Positions 38,114 through 45,679 of a stretch of 64,000 bases of DNA are shown piece by piece. Under the pieces are notes generated by a model, which made no database searches, was not told where the DNA came from, and saw only the letters and a program-made list of their open reading frames with translations. Made by a program: the position numbers and the translations under genes. The stretch's first letter is position 1; every line of letters starts with the position of its first letter. Source of the DNA: Dolichospermum sp. DET69 (GTDB lineage: Bacteria; Cyanobacteriota; Cyanobacteriia; Cyanobacteriales; Nostocaceae); the NCBI GenBank assembly GCA_017355425.1, contig CP070233.1:2769501-2833500 (forward strand), read 5' to 3'.

Positions 38114-39169
38114 ATGATTTCCCTTTCTCCTGAACTCCAAGCTAGACTTTCCACCCCTTTGAAAATTGGCTCATTTGAGGTTAAAAGCCGTGTTTTACAG
38201 TCTCCTTTGTCGGGGGTGACTGATATGGTGTTTCGGCGTTTGGTGCGGCGTTATGCGCCAGAATCAATGATGTATACAGAAATGGTTAATGCTACGGGTT
38301 TACACTATGTTAACCAATTACCAAAAATCATGGAGGTAGATCCCAAGGAAAGACCTATTAGTATTCAATTATTTGATTGCCGTCCTGATTTTCTCGCGGA
38401 AGCTGCCATAAAAGCGGTTGCAGAAGGTGCGGATACTGTTGATATTAATATGGGATGTCCTGTTAATAAGATTACTAAAAATGGTGGGGGTTCTTCTTTA
38501 TTGCGTCAACCGGAAATTGCTGAAGCAATTGTACGAGAAGTGGTAAAAGCGGTAAATGTTCCTGTAACTGTGAAAACCCGTATTGGTTGGAATGATCATG
38601 AAATTACCATCCTTGATTTTGCGAAAAGAATGGAAGACGCGGGAGCAAAAATGATTACTGTTCATGGACGCACTCGCGCTCAAGGTTATAATGGTAATGC
38701 TCGATGGGAATGGATAGCTAAAGTTAAAGAAGTGCTATCCATTCCTGTGATTGGGAATGGAGATATTTTTTCTGTGGAAGCTGCGGTAAAATGTTTAGAA
38801 CAAACTGGTGCAGATGGGGTAATGTGTTCTCGGGGAACTTTAGGTTATCCGTTTTTAGTTGGGGAAGTTGATCATTTCTTAAAAACTGGAGAACTATTAC
38901 CAACACCCAATCCAGTTCAACGTTTAGAATGTGCGCGAGAACATCTTTTTGCTTTATGGGAATACAAGGGAGATAGGGGAGTCCGTCAAGCTCGTAAACA
39001 CATGACTTGGTATGCAAAAGGCTTTATGGGTGCGGCTGATTTGCGGGGTAAGTTAAGTTTAGTAGAAACTGTCCAACAGGGTTTAGATTTGATTGATGCT
39101 GCTATAGAAAAACTCGCTCATGGTTATGAAATTGAGGAAGACACTGTAGATAGTATTATCTTAGTATAA
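38114..39169 (+). CDS. dusB: tRNA-dihydrouridine synthase
   Basis: FMN-dependent enzyme reducing uridines in tRNA D-loops (351 aa). Visible: LQSPLSGVTDMVFRRLVRRY, the ISIQLFDCRPDFLAEAA strand, catalytic Cys in DINMGCPVNKITKNGGGSSL, the VKTRIGW strand, TVHGRTRAQGYNG, VIGNGDIFS and MCSRGTLGYPFL (FMN phosphate). A C-terminal helical domain follows (RKHMTWYAKGF). Best fit is DusB, the usual bacterial form; subfamily is by motif only. Confidence 0.93.
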   Translation: MISLSPELQARLSTPLKIGSFEVKSRVLQSPLSGVTDMVFRRLVRRYAPESMMYTEMVNATGLHYVNQLPKIMEVDPKERPISIQLFDCRPDFLAEAAIKAVAEGADTVDINMGCPVNKITKNGGGSSLLRQPEIAEAIVREVVKAVNVPVTVKTRIGWNDHEITILDFAKRMEDAGAKMITVHGRTRAQGYNGNARWEWIAKVKEVLSIPVIGNGDIFSVEAAVKCLEQTGADGVMCSRGTLGYPFLVGEVDHFLKTGELLPTPNPVQRLECAREHLFALWEYKGDRGVRQARKHMTWYAKGFMGAADLRGKLSLVETVQQGLDLIDAAIEKLAHGYEIEEDTVDSIILV

Positions 39170-39205
39170 TGCAATACTACAAGTTTAAGTATTTGTAGTA
39201 TTTGT

Positions 39206-39284
39206 AGGGTGTGTTAGGCATAGCCGTAACGCACCTTAAGCTTGATAAACGGTGCATTACGCTGGCGCTAATGCACCCTACGTA
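39206..39284. repeat. tandem hairpin repeat built on GGTGCATTA/TAATGCACC
   Basis: Two neighbouring hairpins: GGTGTGTTAGGC...GCCGTAACGCACC (imperfect) and GGTGCATTA-cgctggcgc-TAATGCACC (perfect), flanked by TAGGGT and CCCTA. It lies between the convergent dus gene and mrpB. Confidence 0.8.
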
Positions 39285-39312
39285 CTACCATATTTAATAC
39301 CAATAGCTTCTT

Positions 39313-39975
39313 TTACAATAAACCCCGATAACGAATAAAAATCAAAAGAACTGCCCAAGAACCCAATGCTACTTTAACAGCAACTAGGATATTTAATATC
39401 GGCAAAATTCCGCCACTAAAAAGCGTTCCTAATTCACCGTGTGGTAACTCAAATCCTGATAAAGTTATCACTGCTAAAACAATAAAAACTAATACCGAAA
39501 TCTTTTCCCACATTGCAGCGTGCCAACGTTGATAAATATCCTGCATCCACTGATATGATGAAGTAATTGCGATTAATCCAATTGCTGTTCCCCCAGCCAC
39601 ACCAGCCGCAAAACCACCCCCAGGACTCAAATGTCCTCTAATTGCTAATTCTATAGCCACTAACGCCGCAATTGTTGCCCCTAGACGAGCTAAAATGATG
39701 GATGGTTGATCTTGGAATTGATAGATACTACAAGATGGTTTTTCATTGGCTAGTAAAAAATTTGCTCCGAGAATGGCGATAGTAAATACAATTACTTCAA
39801 AAATAGTATCATATAGCCGATTTCTAAAAATAATCCCTGATACTGCATTGGGAACACCACTTTCTTTAACCACTGTTTCCACAATGGAAATATCTAATAT
39901 GTTTGGTTCTGAATCAGGCATTATTAGCATTTTTACAAATAAAGCTATTCCGGCTAAAATATAAACCCATTTCAT
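39313..39975 (-). CDS. mrpB: Na+/H+ antiporter subunit B (MnhB domain)
   Basis: A 220-residue membrane protein. The first ~100 residues include a membrane anchor and NRLYDTIFEVIVFTIAILGA. The MnhB domain follows, with LGATIAALVAIELAIRGHLS and the conserved PGGGFAAGVAGG, then IMPILNILVAVKVALGSW-like C-terminal helices. Last gene of the Mrp operon; its ATG overlaps the preceding stop as ATGA. Mrp complexes use the proton gradient to export Na+ and help pH and salt tolerance. Confidence 0.9.
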   Translation of the reverse strand: MKWVYILAGIALFVKMLIMPDSEPNILDISIVETVVKESGVPNAVSGIIFRNRLYDTIFEVIVFTIAILGANFLLANEKPSCSIYQFQDQPSIILARLGATIAALVAIELAIRGHLSPGGGFAAGVAGGTAIGLIAITSSYQWMQDIYQRWHAAMWEKISVLVFIVLAVITLSGFELPHGELGTLFSGGILPILNILVAVKVALGSWAVLLIFIRYRGLL

Positions 39976-40538
39976 AGATATTTCTCCTCTGAATCTAAAA
40001 CATTGATATAGTTTAAACTTGTTTTTTCTGTGGAAAGTGCGCTTTCCATAATGTTATAAATGCGTTGAACTCTAATAGTAGTTTGATATTTTTTGTGGGT
40101 TTGCTCAGTTTCTTTTATTAGCGCACAAGTTGCATGAATCTCTTTTTCTATTAATGCCCGTTGTAAAGTTTCCCTATTGCTATAAGGTACAAGTTCCAAC
40201 CGCAAATAATATTTATTGAAAACGTTACGGAACTCGTTTATAAGTTGTTGAAAATCGCCATCTTGATTTTTGGCAATTGTTTGATTTGCCATGACTCCTA
40301 AACGCAAAACTAAAGATGAACGGACTGCTACTGCATATAAAGTAATTGATAGCATCGTTCCCATTAATGCTTCTGTTAAAGCTACATCTGCTGCACCTAA
40401 AACTGCCTCTACCATTGCAGCTACCGCACCAAGTACCCCACGAATTACTAAGGCATGATAGGGGTTAGTTTGAGTGATTAATATCCCCGCAGTTAAGGGT
40501 AATAAAGCAATGATTAAATAGAGATAGGTATCATTCAT
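39972..40538 (-). CDS. mrpA: Mrp antiporter subunit A-like, DUF4040 fragment-type protein
   Basis: A 188-residue protein whose N-terminal ~85 residues are the DUF4040/MbhD membrane domain: ALVIRGVLGAVAAMVEAVLG, AADVALTEALMGTMLS and LYAVAVRSSL. In large MrpA proteins this domain follows a NuoL-like core of 14 helices. Here it is a separate short protein with a soluble ~100-residue tail, as in cyanobacterial Mrp clusters. Overlaps the preceding gene by 8 bp. The symbol follows cyanobacterial usage and should be read as 'A-like'. Confidence 0.8.
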   Translation of the reverse strand: MNDTYLYLIIALLPLTAGILITQTNPYHALVIRGVLGAVAAMVEAVLGAADVALTEALMGTMLSITLYAVAVRSSLVLRLGVMANQTIAKNQDGDFQQLINEFRNVFNKYYLRLELVPYSNRETLQRALIEKEIHATCALIKETEQTHKKYQTTIRVQRIYNIMESALSTEKTSLNYINVLDSEEKYL

Positions 40539-40809
40539 TTTTTGCGTCCTCAGTTGAACAGTATGCTAATACATAACCCAGCATAGTATTCCAAATTGCT
40601 AAGGAAATAATGCCCAAAATAAGTAATGGCCATTCGCTAGGTATTTTCAGTAGAAGTCCCACAATAATCATCATTGAACCTAGTGTATCAGCAACAGAAA
40701 GACCATGTAATTTGAATAATATTGATCTGTCACTGACTAAATGAAAAGTTCCCCAAAACCAAAAAACTATGCCTATGAATATACAAACATAACTAATAAT
40801 GTTGATCAT
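40531..40809 (-). CDS. mrpG: Na+/H+ antiporter subunit G
   Basis: A 92-residue protein with three membrane segments. The sequence IGIVFWFWGTFHLVSDRSIL, FKLHGLSVADTLGSMMIIVG and PLLILGIISLAIWNTMLGYV matches the MnhG/PhaG family, whose conserved core is the R-x-H-x-x-S/T-x-x-D-T-L-G pattern. It overlaps mrpF by the ATGA arrangement. Confidence 0.88.
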   Translation of the reverse strand: MINIISYVCIFIGIVFWFWGTFHLVSDRSILFKLHGLSVADTLGSMMIIVGLLLKIPSEWPLLILGIISLAIWNTMLGYVLAYCSTEDAKNE

Positions 40810-41063
40810 GCTTCATTCACTCTTCTCAAAATATGTGCTAATAACATTAAACCCGCATTTCCTACACTCAAAATAATTGATGCTACTACACCAATCATCC
40901 AATCGTCTCGTAAAACTGAAATCACGAGAATCATGATTGATACTTTACTAGAAATACTACCAAAAGCTAACATTTTCTGCCAGGTATCATCACTTTTCCA
41001 GGCTTCATAAATGGGAATAAGTAATGCTAAAATCATGGCTATTAAAACTATTTCTAAGTTCAT
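40806..41063 (-). CDS. mrpF: Na+/H+ antiporter subunit F-like
   Basis: An 85-residue protein with three hydrophobic segments (IVLIAMILALLIPIYEAW, SSKVSIMILVISVL, ASIILSVGNAGLMLLAHIL). Length, position between E and G, and the third helix with VGNAGLMLL fit MrpF/MnhF. Identity rests mainly on context. The gap to mrpE is 2 bp. Confidence 0.8.
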   Translation of the reverse strand: MNLEIVLIAMILALLIPIYEAWKSDDTWQKMLAFGSISSKVSIMILVISVLRDDWMIGVVASIILSVGNAGLMLLAHILRRVNEA

Positions 41064-41065
41064 GA

Positions 41066-41446
41066 TTATTTTTTCCTTGGTTTAATTTGGTGAACCTCAT
41101 ACCAACCTTCTTGGTGATATTTTACAACTATAGTTTTTGGTGTGAAGGTAATCAAAAATATATCTAGAAAAATCAGCAATGGTGATCTTTTTAATTTGAC
41201 TTTTTCCATGATTATTTCTTCTTGATTATGGGGACGCAAGATAATTTCAAATGCCTCTACAAAAGCTACTGGAATAGCAATAAAGATTTTAATGATCACC
41301 TTTACCCAATCTTTTAGTTTTTCTGGAGATGTATAGCCACGTGGTAATACCAAGGCAATAATTACACCGATGATAATATTTGTTAGACTCACATCAGATG
41401 TGAGTAAAAACCAAATTGATAATCTTAATATGAGATGTCCAATCAT
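41066..41446 (-). CDS. mrpE: Na+/H+ antiporter subunit E
   Basis: A 126-residue MnhE-type protein starting at ATG 41446 (MIGHLILRLSIWFLLTSD); the frame can be drawn to a TTG at 41461, but the ATG overlaps the mrpD stop as ATGA, matching the rest of the operon. Conserved: SLTNIIIGVIIALVLPRGYT, VKVIIKIFIAIPVAFVEAFE and LRPHNQEEI. The soluble C-terminal part ends in FLITFTPKTIVVKYHQEGWY, which carries the family's TPGT-like segment as TPKT. Confidence 0.88.
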   Translation of the reverse strand: MIGHLILRLSIWFLLTSDVSLTNIIIGVIIALVLPRGYTSPEKLKDWVKVIIKIFIAIPVAFVEAFEIILRPHNQEEIIMEKVKLKRSPLLIFLDIFLITFTPKTIVVKYHQEGWYEVHQIKPRKK

Positions 41447-42876
41447 GGGAAAGCCATCCAAAATAGCAGGATTAAAGTTAAACTCATGACACCAACTAAA
41501 TGTTCAAATTCTTCAAACACACGGGGTAAATAAATTGATAACTTTTTAAAGATGAGATGATATGCTAACCAACCAATGGCAATAGTCGTAATTGCTTTAG
41601 TAATATCAGCAATGTCATAAGCTTGCAAATATATCAAATTTACTGCAATTAGACCAGTAATCAAAAATATAATTGCTGTCCAAAAACCAGATTTTATATT
41701 CTGTTCCGCATCTTTTATATGGGGTAAGAAAATGAATTTTGCAAAAGATATAGAAGTTCCCACTGCGGCAACATTCATAGCAATAAATTGCCAGGATTCT
41801 AAATTTTTCATAGTTAGGACTTTTGCCCCAAATCCTGCCAATAAAGGAAAACCAGAAATTGATAAACTCGCTATGACTAAAGGTATCCAAATTGTTGTAT
41901 TAATCGGTTTATTTTGTAGTTCTTTAAAATTACGACTGGGCAAAGAACCTGCAATTAGAAATAAAGATGATTTGACTAATCCATGAGTAAGTGCATAAAA
42001 CCCACCTACTGCCGGTGCAACCAAAATAAAGCCTAATTGGGATATTGTATGAAACGCTAACATTCGCTTTGTATCTTTTTCTAAAACTGCATAGGATACA
42101 CCCATTAACGCAGTTCCTACACCGAAAATACTGACTATACTATTAATTTCCTCGGAAATTAAAGCGCAACGCAACAAGGGTAAAACACTGGCTTTTACAA
42201 CAATTCCTGACATCAATGCGGAAACTGGCGTTTCTGATTCTGAATGCGTTAAAGGTAGCCATAATCCTGATACAAAAATTCCAGCTTTAATGAATAAACC
42301 TAGAAAAATTAATGCTAATGCTTCTGGGGGTGATCCCTTTAAACTTGCAAAACTAAAGGAATGATGTGTTTGATAAACTAGCACCGCACCAACTAGATAA
42401 AATAACATGGAGGTATTGCTAACAAAAAGATAGCGTAAACCTACCCAAATTGAGCGATCGCTTCGAGGATAAGCAATTAATAAAAAAGCCGCAATACCGC
42501 TTACTTCTAAAGCGACATATAAACTCACAAAATCCGCACAAATAAAAGCAGCATTTAAGCTACCATGAACAAGAATAGTTTGGGCAAAGAAAAAAGCAGT
42601 TTTATCACTATGCCAACAATAAATAACAACAGCAGCAGTTACTAAAGCATTAGTCAAAATAAAATAACCGCTTAACTGATCAGCTATTAAGGTCACACCA
42701 AAACTATCGAGTAAATTCAGTTTTATCGGTGATGGTTCAAGAAATAACTGGAACGCATAAGCAGCAGAAGCAATAGTCCCCCAAAGTGTCAAATGTCGGT
42801 TAAGTTTGGGGATTAAAAAAATCATGAACCCTAGAAAAAATGGTATTGCAACCCAAATAATAGTAATCGTATTCAT
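41443..42876 (-). CDS. mrpD: Na+/H+ antiporter subunit D (NuoN-like)
   Basis: A 477-residue polytopic protein of the proton-translocating NADH-quinone oxidoreductase-like family. Visible: VSLYVALEVSGIAAFLLIAY (with the conserved Glu), LFIKAGIFVSGLWLPLTHSE, SALMSGIVVKASVLPLLRC (conserved Lys in the antiporter module), KRMLAFHTISQLGFILVAP and ALTHGLVKSSLFLIAGS. About 14 hydrophobic segments. It overlaps mrpC upstream and mrpE downstream by ATGA. It is the only large antiporter-like subunit in the cluster. Confidence 0.92.
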   Translation of the reverse strand: MNTITIIWVAIPFFLGFMIFLIPKLNRHLTLWGTIASAAYAFQLFLEPSPIKLNLLDSFGVTLIADQLSGYFILTNALVTAAVVIYCWHSDKTAFFFAQTILVHGSLNAAFICADFVSLYVALEVSGIAAFLLIAYPRSDRSIWVGLRYLFVSNTSMLFYLVGAVLVYQTHHSFSFASLKGSPPEALALIFLGLFIKAGIFVSGLWLPLTHSESETPVSALMSGIVVKASVLPLLRCALISEEINSIVSIFGVGTALMGVSYAVLEKDTKRMLAFHTISQLGFILVAPAVGGFYALTHGLVKSSLFLIAGSLPSRNFKELQNKPINTTIWIPLVIASLSISGFPLLAGFGAKVLTMKNLESWQFIAMNVAAVGTSISFAKFIFLPHIKDAEQNIKSGFWTAIIFLITGLIAVNLIYLQAYDIADITKAITTIAIGWLAYHLIFKKLSIYLPRVFEEFEHLVGVMSLTLILLFWMAFP

Positions 42877-43208
42877 GGTGTATTATTTTTCTCGATTTCG
42901 TCGCATTCTAATGTAGGATTATCTCGTGCTAATTTCATCACACCAACAAGCATTAAAGCCTGAATAGAAAAGCCAATAACTATTGCTGTTAAAATCACTG
43001 CTTGAGGAACGGGATCAGCATAAGCAAAATTTTTTACTTCGGAAATAATGGGAGTAAATAAACCATCTCGTGATGCAATTAGTACATAAAAGGCAATCAC
43101 ACCTGTACTCATTACATCCATAGAGACTATTTTCATTACCAGGTTTCTCTTGAGAATAATCCCAAAAAATCCGCATAATATGGTTGCCAGTACACACGCT
43201 TCTAACAC
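42873..43208 (-). CDS. mrpC: Na+/H+ antiporter subunit C (NuoK-like)
   Basis: A 111-residue NuoK-like protein with three membrane segments: ACVLATILCGFFGIIL, VSMDVMSTGVIAFYVLIA and PVPQAVILTAIVIGFSIQAL. The VILTAIVIG stretch is characteristic of MnhC/NuoK. The start is a GTG at 43208 (protein begins MLEACVLA). First gene of the operon mrpCDEFGAB. The promoter should lie between 43209 and about 43320. Confidence 0.9.
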   Translation of the reverse strand: MLEACVLATILCGFFGIILKRNLVMKIVSMDVMSTGVIAFYVLIASRDGLFTPIISEVKNFAYADPVPQAVILTAIVIGFSIQALMLVGVMKLARDNPTLECDEIEKNNTP

Positions 43209-43465
43209 GGGAATTATTGAATTTTAGGATAAAGTGCTAATTCAATATAAGCACGAATTTTTAGTGCTGAAACAATATCAACACTAAAATATTCTTATGA
43301 TTACGATATTTATACTTAATGGTTTAAGTGCGGGTCTTTTAGGAAGACAATTTTAATCCTGGTACAAGGGCTATCCATTACCCAACAACTTTCTGAACAT
43401 AAAATTTGACAAAAGCTAGAAATTGTGTATTTTATATGTCAGTCCCTAACCCTCCCCTTTCTAAG

Positions 43466-43630
43466 CTACGGTGTACACACAAGTCTTCTAGAGTTGCCCC
43501 ACAACGTTTAGATCCCCCCAACCCCCCTGAAAAAGGGGGGCTAAATTCTTCAAAGTCCCCCTTTTTAAGGGGGATTTAGGGGGATCGGATCACGTTTAGC
43601 ATCCTGTCTAGAGATGTGTGTACACCGTAG
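43466..43630 (-). mobile_element. MITE-1 copy B, 165 bp
   Basis: Perfect CTACGGTGTACACACA ends, interior identical in plan to copy A but inverted. It is flanked on both sides by CCTTTCTAAG, a 10-bp target duplication. The target is the apex of CCCCTTTCTAAGGGG. Confidence 0.95.
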
Positions 43631-43678
43631 CCTTTCTAAGGGGACTTGATTTTATTTTCTGTTATCCCCTTTCCAAGG

Positions 43679-43843
43679 CTACGGTGTACACACAAGTCTT
43701 CTAGAGTTGCCCCACAACGTTTAGATCCCCCCAACCCCCCTTAAAAAGGGGGGCTAAATTCTTCAAAGTCCCCCTTTTTAAGGGGGATTTAGGGGGATCG
43801 GATCACGTTTAGCATCCTGTCTAGAGATGTGTGTACACCGTAG
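43679..43843 (-). mobile_element. MITE-1 copy C, 165 bp
   Basis: Same length, orientation and nearly the same sequence as copy B, 48 bp away. It is flanked on both sides by CTTTCCAAGG (10 bp). The target is the apex of CCCCTTTCCAAGGGG. After it, 43844-43886 ends with ACTTTTCAAACAGCC, which resembles the right end of MITE-2, so both copies may lie in one decayed MITE-2. Confidence 0.95.
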
Positions 43844-43919
43844 CTTTCCAAGGGGGGTAAACAATCATAGCTGATATCACTTTTCAAACAGCCACTCAAG
43901 CTATCACCCAAAGATGGGA

Positions 43920-45566
43920 TTAAATGCTGATGCTATTGAGAACAAGTCTTGGTTGTAGATATTCGTAATTTACTAAACGTCCTTTATTGCTCAACTCAAT
44001 TTTTCTCTGTACCAAATTCAATTCTTGCTGGAATTTATTCACAACATTGTCAGCATTGGGATCTGCAAATTCTTCATCTTCATAATATCCCAATCTGTCA
44101 TAACGATAGGCTGAGAGAGTAAATACAGTTGTCAATTGGCTACTTGTTAGCTTCGCAGGTGGAAGAAAATCTATGAGGGCTTGACGGTCTTTAAGATCGC
44201 CCTTTTCTTGAATTGGTTTATAAGCAGCCAAAGGCATATTAGGAATAAAACCCATGTATTCATATTGGGGGAAATTCACCGCCGAATGCAGGGGTCCACA
44301 GGTGTAGAGGATAGTAGTAACAATCTCAACTAATTGTTCTAAGGTATCAATGCTATTTTTCATCCCCTTAACTCTACCACCATCTTGAGCAACTAATTCT
44401 CGCGCCCAAGCTTGCAATTCCACATCTGCTTTCAAGTCTGCGGGACTCTTGTAGTAAAGCTCCAAATAGTTAAACACATACTTGTTAATCGCGTTCCACA
44501 ACAAGATTCCATCATCCCGATAAGGATAGTGTGGCAAGTTTTTCACATCATCCATACCGCGATTTTTAAGTTCTCTTGGTAGGGCAAACTGATCCAAACT
44601 CCAATCTTTATAAGTATCTACAACAATTTGTAGTGATTCTGCCAGAGTTCCCGCTAATAATTCATCAACAGGACCACCCCTAATAACCAGACGTTTACGG
44701 GCTAAGTCATTGTTAGCCAACATGAACCGGAAATGGGGTTTTAGTAATATTCTCAGAGGATGGTTTTGGGCTAGTTGACGAGGGGTAACAACAGCAAAGG
44801 GTTCCATGACAAAGTGAGTCCGGCATAAATGGCTGCTCATTTCATGATGATTACTATCAGCAATTTGCACACAGGACTTGGCATAAAACCAGGTTAAAGC
44901 GTCATCAAAAGGAGTCAGCAATGGGCTGGCTTTACCCAAATTTGGCTTGATTTGAATGGCTATAGGGACCAATTGACCACGATCTTGAAAGCCTGAACTC
45001 CGCCAACAGAAAAAGGCTATGGGGGCTGGTAGGTACTTTTTACCTTTAGCGAAAGTGCCACCTTGAATGAATGTCAATGGTCTATAATCAGCTACATAGA
45101 GATTTCCTGTTGCCAGTCTTTCTATCAAATTGATAGAGTTGCCAAACTTAGCTTGCAATTCTTCGATAGTAAAGGCAAAGTTAACTGGCATTTGCTTAAT
45201 CTGCCGTATAACCACAGGATTTACCCCACAAAGCCGTTGTTCCGCGAAGGAATCATCGGTTTCAAAAGTTTTCATCACATTGGGTTTAGGCAAAACAGGA
45301 AAAAAGTCTTCATAGTCTTGCAATTCGTCTAGAGGATCCCAAATAGCATGAGCTTTAACGCCCATCATATTGACACCAAGTTCGGCTGTCTCTAATGTCC
45401 GTTCAGCAATATACTTGGTAGAAAAATTCTCTGAAGGAGGTACGCTTTTGAGCATGGCCAGGGGAGGCAAGAAATCATACCTAAATTCATACTCTTTCCG
45501 GCCTTTCTCTAGGGAAGATTGGCGTTGTGCCTTGTTGGGATCATTTTGAGGCAGAAATGGCTTCAT
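43920..45566 (-). CDS. lipoxygenase family protein
   Basis: A 548-residue lipoxygenase catalytic domain without an N-terminal PLAT domain. Iron ligands visible: HHEMSSHLCRTH (around residue 240), CGPLHSAVNFPQYEYMG (third His and Asn) and the C-terminal Ile of VLNSISI. It dioxygenates polyunsaturated fatty acids to hydroperoxides, the first step to oxylipins. The ATG at 45566 (MKPFLPQNDP) is preferred over a TTG at 45596. It stands alone between the Mrp operon and an insertion sequence; no hydroperoxide lyase-type partner is next to it. Confidence 0.93.
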   Translation of the reverse strand: MKPFLPQNDPNKAQRQSSLEKGRKEYEFRYDFLPPLAMLKSVPPSENFSTKYIAERTLETAELGVNMMGVKAHAIWDPLDELQDYEDFFPVLPKPNVMKTFETDDSFAEQRLCGVNPVVIRQIKQMPVNFAFTIEELQAKFGNSINLIERLATGNLYVADYRPLTFIQGGTFAKGKKYLPAPIAFFCWRSSGFQDRGQLVPIAIQIKPNLGKASPLLTPFDDALTWFYAKSCVQIADSNHHEMSSHLCRTHFVMEPFAVVTPRQLAQNHPLRILLKPHFRFMLANNDLARKRLVIRGGPVDELLAGTLAESLQIVVDTYKDWSLDQFALPRELKNRGMDDVKNLPHYPYRDDGILLWNAINKYVFNYLELYYKSPADLKADVELQAWARELVAQDGGRVKGMKNSIDTLEQLVEIVTTILYTCGPLHSAVNFPQYEYMGFIPNMPLAAYKPIQEKGDLKDRQALIDFLPPAKLTSSQLTTVFTLSAYRYDRLGYYEDEEFADPNADNVVNKFQQELNLVQRKIELSNKGRLVNYEYLQPRLVLNSISI

Positions 45567-45679
45567 GGGTGTTGATCTCAGTAATTTAATAGGCAATATC
45601 TAATGCTGGTATGCAATAGACTGTATTAAATTGTCTAACATCATGGTTACTGATATAAATGTAACTTAATAAATATTTA

